The notes: generated from the letters alone by a model not told the origin. A stretch of DNA of 9,141 nucleotides from an uncultured Carnobacterium sp. (GCA_905371865.1 CAJPNA010000045.1:1-9141); one strand, 5' to 3'. Shown: positions 1 through 7,352, counted from the stretch's first letter. Program-made: numbers and translations.

Positions 1-91
1 TCTTTGATAAATGTGTATACTCGCAAAACATAGAATAATATGGATGACTCTTTTTAACGATGTGTTTTTCCACCTGTTGTATAATTGTCAT
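1..91 (-). CDS. tnpB: TnpB-like (IS605/IS607 OrfB) protein, N-terminal fragment cut by the window edge
   Basis: Only the first 30 codons are present; the frame is open at base 1 and continues outside. The ATG at 91 is preceded at 97-107 by AAGGAGGTGAT, an 11-base perfect anti-SD match, with 5 nt between, so the start is secure. The peptide begins MTIIQQVEKHIVKKSHPYY and continues to HLSK. A start of the type 'K-H-x-I/V-K-K-x-H-P-x-Y' followed within about 12 residues by 'SKNLYN' is, from my recall of the family, typical of TnpB proteins of Gram-positive hosts. TnpB is an RuvC-fold, omega-RNA-guided DNA endonuclease that helps keep IS200/605 and IS607 elements in place. No catalytic residue is visible here, so activity cannot be judged. 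An unrelated short phage gene is possible but less likely. The family call rests on the N-terminus only. Confidence 0.6.
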   Translation of the reverse strand, partial: MTIIQQVEKHIVKKSHPYYSMFCEYTHLSK

Positions 92-92
92 T

Positions 93-236
93 CTAAATCA
101 CCTCCTTAAACTGTATAACTTAGTTAAACTCGCTTCACTTTCCAGTTACAGTCACTTTAACACAACCTTCCTTGACATATTTTATCAAAGTCTGTTTTGT
201 AACTTTTAAAATTTACAAAGCGTCTTCATACTTATC
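93..236 (-). pseudogene. Decayed small helix-turn-helix (excisionase/MerR-like) frame upstream of the TnpB gene
   Basis: In the gap between the RNA-repair gene and the TnpB gene, one minus frame reads DKYEDAL, a TAA stop at 213-215, then ILKVTKQTLIKYVKEG and VKVTVTGK, a TGA stop at 135-137, then SEFN, a TAA at 120-122, and ends in TAG at 93-95 next to the TnpB start. The pieces together resemble a HTH_17/MerR-type recognition motif ('Y-x-x-A-x-x-L-x-V-x-x-x-T-L-x-x-Y-x-K-x-G-x-[IV]-K-V'). This type occurs in excisionases and at the N-terminus of IS607 TnpA. Internal stops and the lack of an in-frame start make it a pseudogene. An SD-like GGGGGTGAT lies just upstream (about 239-247), but the ATG it serves (229) gives only a 7-codon peptide in another frame. 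I infer the remnant of a small partner gene. A chance resemblance over about 25 residues is possible. Confidence 0.4.
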
Positions 237-277
237 TTATCACCCCCTTTTATAACTAAAATTGAAAATATCATGTC

Positions 278-2662
278 CTAGAAAGCATCATATCCTAGCT
301 CGTTTTCATATTCTTTGAATAAGTCAATAATATGCATATTCATCAATTTTTCAAAGCTTTGTCTTTCACACCAATAGATGAATTCAATTTCATATGGTTC
401 TCGACCAATGTGTGCTGAATATTTTGTATGGAATCTTGATTTTACAACATCACATAATGTACGTAAATATTTCAATTTGATATAAAAATCATACTTAACT
501 TTGAACATGAATCCATTCATGTCCTCAACAACGAGACCTTCCATTGTTCGATTTTTCTTTTGCTTTGCAATGTATCTCATAAATGTCTCAATATCATCAA
601 ACGTTTCCACAAGTTCTTTCTTACTGAAGAAGTCTGATTCGATAACCAATTGGTCTAGTACCATATCTGAGAACGAACGATTTACGTCAATTCCACCAAT
701 ATCATACGTGTTTTCAATAGCATCCAAAATCACTAATTTATTCTTGTCAAAGTCAATGATGTGTCGGTCACTCAAATGTAGTACTTCAAATGTGAACGAA
801 CAGTGATATTTCTCTGAAAGTTCTTTCAGTTGTTTCTTTTCGTTATCCGTCAAGTTTCCAAAAATTTCTTTGAAGTAATCCACGTACTCACCATTCGTTC
901 TCGACTTGCTTGCTAAAATCAACTCACCATTGACCGTTGAAGCAATTCCTAAAAATCCGTTATACTTCTTGTACGCTTTGATTGGAAACGCTAAAGTCTC
1001 ACGTAACGTGCCAACTTGCGTTTCTTCATTTTCGTACAAGTTGAAGAATTTATTGTAAGAACGAATTGCAATGTCACCAGTCTTATCGTCTACGAACAAG
1101 CCACGTGCTTTGATTGTATTACTTGTCCAGTTTTTCTTACGGAAAACGCTATCCTTGAAGTTCAATGAGTATAGTCCATCTTCTTCCATGTGTTTCACTC
1201 GAATGTGTTTATCAATCATCATCCGATTTGTGACTTCGTTTGATGTTAATGGAAAGATATTCCCGAACTCAGAACCCTCGCTATAGTCACGAGTTACCGT
1301 ATTTCGATACTCATGTAACTCATGACCGTGCTCATCGATTTCTAAAACTCGTAAATTTCCACCAAATTCAACACCACATTCTAAGCAAATAGAGTGTTCG
1401 GTTGATGGTGTACTACGATGTCCATGAACTTGGATAAATCCTTGAGTTTTACCTTCTTTATACGATTTCTCCCAACAATCGTCAATATGAGTTTCGTAGT
1501 CACCAACTCCACGTACCAATTGAATTCCCGGAATTGTCGTCATACGTGGTAACGCTGAAATCCCAGCGTGGTTTACAAAGTATTTACGACCGTGGAATTC
1601 AAACGCATACGCCAATCTTAATCGACTTGTCAATTCACGTACTTTCTTTTTCAATTCTTTTTCGTCAATTATGTTTACTAGAATCCCAGTATCCACTTTC
1701 ATCTCAGAGCCTTCGAATGGTCTTAACCACAATGTATGATTTTCGTAGCGACGATATGGTTCATCACCAAACGATTCAACGTTCGTCTCAACACCGTCAA
1801 TTACATAAACCTGTTTCCCATCCGCATTTTCCATTACTTGAATGTCAAAGTCTTCTTTGTTCTTGTATTGTAGTAATTGTGGAATCGTACGATGAGTGAA
1901 TTCATGTGATAACTTCGTATCCCAATCGTCCGCCCACTGCATTAATGTTGTGTCATGATTCCCTTCAACCAATACGACATTATGACGTTTATAAATACTT
2001 AACATAAAGTCAAGTACTTCTTTGTTCTCAATTCCACGGTCTAACATGTCACCAGCAAACACGTACAAAGTGCGATAGTCCAACTCACTACCAATAGCTT
2101 CATTCAACACAGTATAGCACCCTTGAATGTCACCAATGATTTTAACTCGGTCATACTCATCTGTCACATCAGCAATGTAATAGTTCATAATCTCAGAAAC
2201 GTCTTCAATCCTTGTTGCAAAGTTGTCAATTGATGAGTTTTGTAACAATGTGTAAATACGTTCGATTCCTTTCACTGGTACTCGTTTATGTTCTTCACGA
2301 GCATCATTTCTACGCATTAATTCGTCCCACTCAACGTCAAATTCTTTGTAATATACTTGATAACGATATTTCTTAATCAACTTACGATATTTTGAAATCG
2401 TGTTCTCATTTGAATGTGTTGCATCAATGACCGTAAAGTCACCATTTTTCATTCGTTCCTCTAATGTCGCCATTAACATCTTAGCTGCAAGTACGTCGTT
2501 CTTCTGTGGAATCACCATTGTACCTTCTTCGGTTAAAACTGGATTTGCCAATAGCTGTCTAAATTTGTCAGTTTCCAACACATAGTTTTCCAAGTTATTT
2601 TCTTTAATCCAAGTGGATTTCCCAGCTCCGGGAGCACCCCGTAATAGTAATAATGTTCTCAT
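278..2662 (-). CDS. Trifunctional RNA-repair enzyme: polynucleotide 5'-kinase, metallophosphatase and Rnl1-type RNA ligase
   Basis: The 794-residue protein has three fused domains. Residues 1-165 are a P-loop 5'-OH kinase: GAPGAGKST at 9-17, D32 and R35 matching the T4 Pnkp Asp/Arg pair, and an Arg-rich lid at 117-127. Residues 170-450 are a calcineurin-type metallophosphatase: GDIQG 177-181, GDMLDRG 204-210, GNHD 234-237, NHAG 364-367, HGH 413-415. It would remove 3'-phosphate or 2',3'-cyclic phosphate. Residues 460-794 are a T4 Rnl1/Trl1-like ligase: KARG at 518-521, NKFFN near 537-541, motif I K566-Y-N-G, motif III FEV 625-627, motif IV EGLVVE 708-713, motif V K721-V-K723. All key residues are present, so it should heal and seal broken RNA such as cleaved tRNA. 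It is last in the unit behind B1 and B2, 23 nt after B2. The ATG at 2662 follows GAAAGGA with an 11-nt spacer. Domain calls are firm; the tRNA substrate is inferred from T4. Confidence 0.93.
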   Translation of the reverse strand: MRTLLLLRGAPGAGKSTWIKENNLENYVLETDKFRQLLANPVLTEEGTMVIPQKNDVLAAKMLMATLEERMKNGDFTVIDATHSNENTISKYRKLIKKYRYQVYYKEFDVEWDELMRRNDAREEHKRVPVKGIERIYTLLQNSSIDNFATRIEDVSEIMNYYIADVTDEYDRVKIIGDIQGCYTVLNEAIGSELDYRTLYVFAGDMLDRGIENKEVLDFMLSIYKRHNVVLVEGNHDTTLMQWADDWDTKLSHEFTHRTIPQLLQYKNKEDFDIQVMENADGKQVYVIDGVETNVESFGDEPYRRYENHTLWLRPFEGSEMKVDTGILVNIIDEKELKKKVRELTSRLRLAYAFEFHGRKYFVNHAGISALPRMTTIPGIQLVRGVGDYETHIDDCWEKSYKEGKTQGFIQVHGHRSTPSTEHSICLECGVEFGGNLRVLEIDEHGHELHEYRNTVTRDYSEGSEFGNIFPLTSNEVTNRMMIDKHIRVKHMEEDGLYSLNFKDSVFRKKNWTSNTIKARGLFVDDKTGDIAIRSYNKFFNLYENEETQVGTLRETLAFPIKAYKKYNGFLGIASTVNGELILASKSRTNGEYVDYFKEIFGNLTDNEKKQLKELSEKYHCSFTFEVLHLSDRHIIDFDKNKLVILDAIENTYDIGGIDVNRSFSDMVLDQLVIESDFFSKKELVETFDDIETFMRYIAKQKKNRTMEGLVVEDMNGFMFKVKYDFYIKLKYLRTLCDVVKSRFHTKYSAHIGREPYEIEFIYWCERQSFEKLMNMHIIDLFKEYENELGYDAF

Positions 2663-2685
2663 CTCATTATAATTCCTTTCAGTCG

Positions 2686-3411
2686 TTAATCTCTAATGTT
2701 GATAACAATGTTATCATCATCTTCTCCAAATTTATTAATATGCTCAATCATCGCTTCAATAAATGCGTCTGAACAACTTTCAAATCGAATGGTTTCTAAA
2801 TGACCATTTTTATACATACAAGATTTCGTGTTACTTTCGAATTCGGTTTTGTCACACGCCAAATCGCAATTGTAAAATGTCAATTCACGAATGCTTGAGT
2901 CAGCAACTAGACGTGTAACGTCGTGGAATTTAGTGGATACGAATTTCAATTCTTCCTTGTTCTGACAACCACGAAACATCCCCTTAGCTCGCAATCGTCC
3001 CCCAATAACCTTCATCAATCGCTCATAATCGAACTTAGATTCATTGAACATGAAACTAGCGTCTACATCCACGTTATCAAACTTAATCCCATAACCGACT
3101 GTTTGTACATTCATCTGAGCAAACATCCCTTTGCAATTCTGGAAATCTCCTGCAAACTCCCCATCTATCCAAATCATCTTTCCATTGAATACTGAAATTC
3201 CATTTTCGTCTAAAATTCCATTAAGATATGGGTGTTGCTGAACGTATTCCACTGGTAATTTGAATCTACCTATGTTCATATTACTGTCAGTGTCAGTGTC
3301 AAATTCAAAAAGTCCATCATCACTTTTTCCCACGAATCTTAGTTCCCGTAACGGTGATTCTTGAATCGCTCGACCAAAATCAGTCACGTCGTGATATTTT
3401 TCAATTGACAT
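2686..3411 (-). CDS. Paralogue B2 of the tandem solenoid-like family, unknown function
   Basis: The function of this 241-aa protein is unrecognised. The N-terminal module (about 7-53) reads DVTDFGRAI, LRFVGKSDDGLFEFD and then FKLP, the pattern shared by all eight paralogues. The core rungs are I-G-G at 136-138, FVST at 157-160 and FYNC at 179-182, spaced by exactly 22; the third Cys rung is FESC at 210-213. The C-terminus is a helix (about 213-228) and a strand ending NIRD. The first-rung Cys is replaced by Thr, as by Ala in B1, and both share 'NCDLAC' at the second rung, so B1 and B2 are closest relatives. There is no signal peptide or membrane segment. The ATG at 3411 follows AAGGAGGA with good spacing. 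It lies 20 nt after B1 and 23 nt before the kinase-phosphatase-ligase gene, almost surely on one transcript. Confidence 0.9.
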   Translation of the reverse strand: MSIEKYHDVTDFGRAIQESPLRELRFVGKSDDGLFEFDTDTDSNMNIGRFKLPVEYVQQHPYLNGILDENGISVFNGKMIWIDGEFAGDFQNCKGMFAQMNVQTVGYGIKFDNVDVDASFMFNESKFDYERLMKVIGGRLRAKGMFRGCQNKEELKFVSTKFHDVTRLVADSSIRELTFYNCDLACDKTEFESNTKSCMYKNGHLETIRFESCSDAFIEAMIEHINKFGEDDDNIVINIRD

Positions 3412-3431
3412 CTCTAGTCCTCCTTACTATT

Positions 3432-4139
3432 TTAATCTTTAATTGTTATCATCAGAAAATCATTCGGTTTATCGAACTTCTTAACATTGTCCACTATCGC
3501 ATTCACAAACACATCTGAACAATTGATAATATTAATTCGTTCTGGTGAATCACCGTTGTGTATACACCCAGTCACCTCAGCTTCGAAATCCAAATGATGA
3601 CAAGCCAAATCACAATTCTCGAATGTGAGTATTTTAATCTCGGAATTCTCCGTGATTCCAGTGATGTCATAAAATCGAGCGTCTTTGAATGTCAATTCTT
3701 CCACTCCTGTAGAGTTAGCAAACATTCTAGCTGCGCCCAAATCCCCACCCTGTATCACAAGTGGTAATTTACTTGACCCGATTTTCGCTCCGTCAAACAT
3801 ACCTCTAACATTGATAATTTTATCATCAAATTTAACAAAACCGCTCGAAAAGTAGACACTCATGTCACGAAACATATTAATACACCATGTCACCCCTTCG
3901 AATGAGCGATATGTTAATTCAATGAGCTTCTTCTGAAATACAGCATTTCCATCTTTATCTTTAATATTGATTAAACTAATGTCATGTAATATCGGATTGC
4001 AATACAGAGCAAAAGACTTATCTAAGTCCTGCCATTCATATAACGAATCTGTATGTCTTTTATCAAACTTAACTCCTCTACTACCAGAATCTGTAACCTT
4101 TTGTGCAAACTCAGTTACATCATCGTAACCTACTCGCAT
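3432..4139 (-). CDS. Paralogue B1 of the tandem solenoid-like family, first gene of the RNA-repair unit
   Basis: The function of this 235-aa protein is unrecognised. It opens with DVTEFAQKV and a 'VKF-x-K...DSLYEW' segment matching the family's N-terminal module. The core rungs are I-Q-G-G at 129-132, FKDA at 151-154 and FENC at 173-176, with 22 residues between equivalent positions; the last rung is IINC at 204-207. The end is a helix (CSDVFVNAIVDNVKKF) and a strand finishing ITIKD. The Gly-Gly rung and Lys-Asp end place it with B2 and A6 against A1-A5. The ATG at 4139 follows AAAGGTGG with about 8 nt spacing. It is the first gene after the promoter at 4192-4223, with a leader of roughly 45 nt. 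It is probably cytosolic, since no export signal is visible. Confidence 0.9.
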   Translation of the reverse strand: MRVGYDDVTEFAQKVTDSGSRGVKFDKRHTDSLYEWQDLDKSFALYCNPILHDISLINIKDKDGNAVFQKKLIELTYRSFEGVTWCINMFRDMSVYFSSGFVKFDDKIINVRGMFDGAKIGSSKLPLVIQGGDLGAARMFANSTGVEELTFKDARFYDITGITENSEIKILTFENCDLACHHLDFEAEVTGCIHNGDSPERINIINCSDVFVNAIVDNVKKFDKPNDFLMITIKD

Positions 4140-4191
4140 AGATGCCCACCTTTCTTAGTTATTGTTAAACTATAAAATTTCCTCATGATTA

Positions 4192-4223
4192 ATTATACCA
4201 CAGTTAGCTACAGAGTACAGACC
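4192..4223 (-). promoter_or_regulatory. Promoter of the B1-B2-RNA-repair unit: 13-nt box plus extended -10
   Basis: On the minus strand a perfect extended -10, TG-G-TATAAT, lies at 4200-4192. Upstream is AGGTCTGTACTCT (4223-4211). The hexamer in the -35 position (CTGTAC, 4220-4215, 17-nt spacer) is a poor match to TTGACA. The same 13-nt box occurs at the same distance from an extended -10 at 8802-8833, so the box is probably functional, perhaps an activator site or an alternative -35. The likely start of transcription is near 4185. Confidence 0.75.
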
Positions 4224-4253
4224 TAAAAATAAAAAGATGGTCTCTCCGACCAT
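4222..4253 (-). terminator. Intrinsic terminator after the A1-A6 unit
   Basis: On the minus strand ATGGTC (4253-4248), a 5-nt loop, and GACCAT (4242-4237) form a 6-bp stem, followed by C and a U-tract TTTTTATTTTT (4235-4225). The stem begins 3 nt after the stop codon of A6 (4256-4258). The U-tract runs straight into the conserved promoter box of the next unit, so one unit ends and the next begins within about 60 nt. Confidence 0.85.
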
Positions 4254-4255
4254 AT

Positions 4256-5056
4256 TTAATCTTTAACAATCAATTTTAAATTTTTAAAATTACTCGATGA
4301 ATTTACCAACTTCTTAAAATATGTCAACAATTCATCTGAACAACCCACAAATTCTAAACGTCGTAATTTTGATGAAAGTACTTTCAATGCGTCCAGTTTT
4401 CCAGAGCTTTTCTTAAATACATCACTCAATGAACAATTCTCAAACATCAATGTCTTTACTTCACTATCCTGTAACAATCCTCTAAAGTTATAAAGTTCAC
4501 AATCTTTAAAAATCACGGTCTCAATCCCACGAGTTCCTTGAAATGCATCAGAAACTCCAACATTTCCACCACGGATTGTGATTGAATCATCGAATGTTTT
4601 AATGTCCATGTTCATAAATAGTTTGTCAATCGATTTCACATTTTCATCCAAGTCAAACTGACACCCAACAAGCTCCAAATCACAATTTCTGAAAAGTCCC
4701 TTAACTCGTGATGCTTGCATGAAATCATCACATGAAATTTGAATCGTTCTAGCTTCATGTCCTCTATCAAAAACTTTACTTTTTAGCTCATTTTTAACAT
4801 CTTTAAGCTTATACCCTTTTAAAACACGAGACGCTAAACGAAATTCTCCGTTCTCAAAGTCAACTTCAAACAAATCAACATCTGAAATACATCCGAATTT
4901 CCAAGTATAACGTCCACTATCTCGAATTGCAGTTCCAAAATCCGATTCTTTTAAATACACCATATATTCCAAATTCTTATATGGATTGTACTCGTAATCA
5001 TGAAAATGCTCATAAATCAGTGAATCAATCCCATCCTCATCCATTAAAAATCCCAT
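4256..5056 (-). CDS. Paralogue A6 of the tandem solenoid-like family, longest member
   Basis: This is the longest family member (266 aa); function unrecognised. About 35 extra acidic and aromatic residues (MGFLMDEDG, YEHFHDYEYNPY) precede the common module, which starts near KESDFGTAI (36-44). Core rungs are I-R-G-G at 161-164, FKDC 183-186 and FENC 205-208, each 22 apart; a final rung is FVGC 236-239, and the C-terminus reads LKLIVKD. It mixes features: the Gly-Gly rung and Lys-Asp end of B1/B2, but the first-rung Cys of A1-A5, so it looks intermediate. The frame extends to a TTG at 5074, but AAAGGAG (5071-5065) sits inside that extension and is 8 nt from the ATG at 5056, which I chose; the ATG at 5062 is only 2 nt from the SD. 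It is the last gene of the unit, followed at once by a terminator. Confidence 0.88.
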   Translation of the reverse strand: MGFLMDEDGIDSLIYEHFHDYEYNPYKNLEYMVYLKESDFGTAIRDSGRYTWKFGCISDVDLFEVDFENGEFRLASRVLKGYKLKDVKNELKSKVFDRGHEARTIQISCDDFMQASRVKGLFRNCDLELVGCQFDLDENVKSIDKLFMNMDIKTFDDSITIRGGNVGVSDAFQGTRGIETVIFKDCELYNFRGLLQDSEVKTLMFENCSLSDVFKKSSGKLDALKVLSSKLRRLEFVGCSDELLTYFKKLVNSSSNFKNLKLIVKD

Positions 5057-5077
5057 AGCCATTTCTCCTTTCAATCA

Positions 5078-5815
5078 TCAATCTAAAATCTCAATTTCCA
5101 ATCGTGGGAATAAATCCCATTCACCATCAAACAAGTTCATCACTAATTCTACAAAATCCTTGGAACATTTCCTGAGCATCAGCTTTTCAATCTTCGAGCC
5201 GAAGACTGTTAGAGCTGACACACCGTCGTAATTTACAAGTTGGTCGTTGTCAAGAATGAATTTGCATTTCTTAAACACAAGCTCTCTAACATCACTACCG
5301 ACTGTCAATTCACGTAAGTCAGTCAAATTACAATTATCAAATACTAATTTTCTCAATCCCTTCGAATTTCGAAACATTGAATTTACTCGTAATGCACTAT
5401 CATCTATAACCAAGTCATCATTACACTTTATAAATGTTACCGAGTCGAACATACTAGTCACATCGGTCATTACTCTAAGAGTAAAACACAATCTATCATA
5501 ATCTCCACAACGTCCAATCGTACAATTTTTGAATGTATTCCTGTAATTAAAATCATAACGTTCATCACTCCATGCCATATGATATGGTAGTTTAATTCGT
5601 TTATTCAATCCTGTTTCATTTACCGAACAAACGGTTTCTGCCGAATTTAGTGGTAGTCTGAATTTATCACCATCTACAGTCAACATGTATCCAGATAACG
5701 AGTCGACGCATCCATCAAATAAAAGTATATCCGATTCCGACATGTTCGCCATTTTTCCGAAATTAATAGCTGCTTCTCTATTTGTACCAAAATTAATCCA
5801 ATCCGATATCCACAT
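5078..5815 (-). CDS. Paralogue A5 of the tandem solenoid-like family, unknown function
   Basis: The function of this 245-aa protein is unrecognised. The N-terminal module includes 'DKFRLPL' at 50-56 and a second block KRIKLPY (72-78) shared by A2-A5. An early rung TFKNCTI (94-100) and the segment SMFDSVTF precede the core rungs IDDS (137-140), FDNC (159-162) and FKKC (181-184), spaced by 22, then LRKC (214-217). The C-terminus is a helix (KDFVELVMNLF) and the strand LEIEILD. 'MFRNSKGLRKLVF' at 147-159 is the clearest BspA/DUF285-like repeat in this copy. The ATG at 5815 follows GGAAGGA at suitable distance. It lies 22 nt after A4 and 21 nt before A6. No signal peptide or membrane segment is seen. 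Confidence 0.9.
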   Translation of the reverse strand: MWISDWINFGTNREAAINFGKMANMSESDILLFDGCVDSLSGYMLTVDGDKFRLPLNSAETVCSVNETGLNKRIKLPYHMAWSDERYDFNYRNTFKNCTIGRCGDYDRLCFTLRVMTDVTSMFDSVTFIKCNDDLVIDDSALRVNSMFRNSKGLRKLVFDNCNLTDLRELTVGSDVRELVFKKCKFILDNDQLVNYDGVSALTVFGSKIEKLMLRKCSKDFVELVMNLFDGEWDLFPRLEIEILD

Positions 5816-5837
5816 ACATATCCTTCCATCACAAAAC

Positions 5838-6590
5838 TTAATCTAAAATATTAATTTCCAACTCTCTGAAAAACATCTGCGACCCCTCATTAAGTCGCAT
5901 TAGTTCCTCAATCAAACTTACATCACAGTGGTTTAAATTTACAACTTTGGTCTGCCAACCGAATACATCATCCAAAGTAGTTGCTTCCAATCGTCTTTCC
6001 CATGACTTCAAATTCGAGTTATCTCTTGCAACATAGGAACAATCCTCAAACGTAACGGACTCTACGTCACTATCAGAAACCATTCCAACTAGAGATGATA
6101 GTTCACAATTTTTGAAAATTACATCCTTCAAGCATTTACTATTGCCAAACATATGAGCTACCTCAATTGAACTATCTCTAATCAAAAGTCCATTGTCAAA
6201 ACCAATAAAAAATGACCTGTTGAAGAACCCTTCCATGTCAATTCGTTTACCGACAATTTCGAATTCATCATCTAGCTGTCTATTCACAATAGTACAGTCT
6301 TCCAACGTTCTTTTGAAACGAACCATCTTACCATTAGAGTTCGTTACATTTCCCAAATAATTCAACTTTCTTGGCAAAATAATATTCTTTTTGATTCCCA
6401 ATGCTCCAACTTTACGAACGACACCATCATGGTCATCCATTGGTAAATTCACGTGTATTACATTATTTTCGTCAATATCAAAGCAATATCTACTATCGAT
6501 TGAAGTGCCCATGAACTTTACATAATCTCCATCTAAGTCATTTACTACATCAATGAAATCAAATCCACTATCGTATTCAATTGCTGTCAT
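5838..6590 (-). CDS. Paralogue A4 of the tandem solenoid-like family, unknown function
   Basis: The function of this 250-aa protein is unrecognised. It has the family module (GFDFIDVV, then YVKFMGTSIDSRYCFD, then VNLP) and the second block NIILPRK (69-75). The early rung is TLEDCTI (95-101). Core rungs are IRDS 137-140, FKNC 159-162 and FEDC 181-184, at 22-residue spacing. The link to the last rung (LNHC 219-222) is the longest of the family, with about 7 extra residues around WERRLEATTLDDVF. The C-terminus is RELEINILD. The frame can be extended to a GTG at 6602, but the SD-like AGGTGG (6604-6599) lies across that codon and is 8 nt from the ATG at 6590, so I chose the ATG. The SD region touches the stop of A3 (6606-6608), which suggests translational coupling. 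Confidence 0.88.
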   Translation of the reverse strand: MTAIEYDSGFDFIDVVNDLDGDYVKFMGTSIDSRYCFDIDENNVIHVNLPMDDHDGVVRKVGALGIKKNIILPRKLNYLGNVTNSNGKMVRFKRTLEDCTIVNRQLDDEFEIVGKRIDMEGFFNRSFFIGFDNGLLIRDSSIEVAHMFGNSKCLKDVIFKNCELSSLVGMVSDSDVESVTFEDCSYVARDNSNLKSWERRLEATTLDDVFGWQTKVVNLNHCDVSLIEELMRLNEGSQMFFRELEINILD

Positions 6591-6605
6591 TTTACCCACC
6601 ACCTA

Positions 6606-7340
6606 CTATTTAATCTCGATTTCAAAATCGTAAGAGCTATAATCACCATCTCGATATAAGTACATAATCGAACTTACTAGCTTTTCGTCACAATTGTCTA
6701 ATGCAATTCGCTTCACCTTACTACCAAAAACACCAATCATTGATGACAATTGTGTATACATATTAAAATCGTTATCAAGCGAACATGCATCAAACGTAAC
6801 AACCTCAATATCGCCATCTAAGAATAATTCATCAATCTCTGTAAATTTACATTCATTAAACATCACATACTTTAATTTTTTAGTATCACGAAACATTCCT
6901 TTAGCGTTCAAACAGCTTCGTGAAATCATTAAGCTAACTTGGAAGTTCTCAAATGTTGAACCTCGAAACATTTCTTCCATGTTTAAAAACTTACCATTTG
7001 TTGTAACTATATCACTGACATGTCCATTTTCATCTATACGTGAAATCACACACTCACTGAACGTAAGATTATAAGTAATTGGTTTAACCATACCAGAAAA
7101 TGCATTCATGTAAGTTCCCGTTTCCAGTGAATATGGTAGTAAAACTGGTCTATCAACACCCAAATTTTTCATTGAAACAATACGACCATCTAATGCAATT
7201 GGCGACGTGAATTCACCTGTCTCAGTATCCAATTTCCACTCCTTCTCATCACCATGTGTCATAAATCTCAATGGATGAGCATTTACGGATTTTAATGCTT
7301 TCGAAAAGTCTTTAGTTCTAGTAAATGTTTCCCAACTCAT
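6606..7340 (-). CDS. Paralogue A3 of the tandem solenoid-like family, unknown function
   Basis: The function of this 244-aa protein is unrecognised. The module begins TKDFSKALKSV, followed by LRFMTHGDEKEWKLD and GEFTSP; the second block is PVLLPYS (65-71). The early rung is TFSECVI (93-99), then EMFRGSTF. Core rungs are ISRS 139-142, FNEC 161-164 and FDAC 183-186, all 22 apart; the last is LDNC 214-217. It ends FEIEIK and is the only member lacking the terminal Asp. Two in-frame ATGs exist: the one at 7346 is only 2 nt from AAGGAG, the one at 7340 is 8 nt away, so I chose 7340. It lies 12 nt after A2, whose last codons overlap no coding sequence here. No membrane or export signal is visible. 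Confidence 0.88.
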   Translation of the reverse strand: MSWETFTRTKDFSKALKSVNAHPLRFMTHGDEKEWKLDTETGEFTSPIALDGRIVSMKNLGVDRPVLLPYSLETGTYMNAFSGMVKPITYNLTFSECVISRIDENGHVSDIVTTNGKFLNMEEMFRGSTFENFQVSLMISRSCLNAKGMFRDTKKLKYVMFNECKFTEIDELFLDGDIEVVTFDACSLDNDFNMYTQLSSMIGVFGSKVKRIALDNCDEKLVSSIMYLYRDGDYSSYDFEIEIK

Positions 7341-7352
7341 CGTCATTTCTCC

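Noticed and set aside
171..199. Plus-strand TTGACA at 171-176 as a promoter -35
   Set aside because: The sequence at the -10 distance (TTTTGT) is poor and no plus-strand gene follows.
199..216. Near-perfect 18-nt palindrome (gtaacttttaaaatttac), considered as an element-end hairpin or operator
   Set aside because: It is almost entirely A/T with one mismatch, has no second copy in the window, and falls inside the HTH-like frame, so chance is likely.
206..229. Seven-codon peptide (MKTLCKF) after an SD-like GGGGGTGAT
   Set aside because: It is too short to support as a gene. It lies within the decayed HTH frame and is more simply explained as leftover translation signals.
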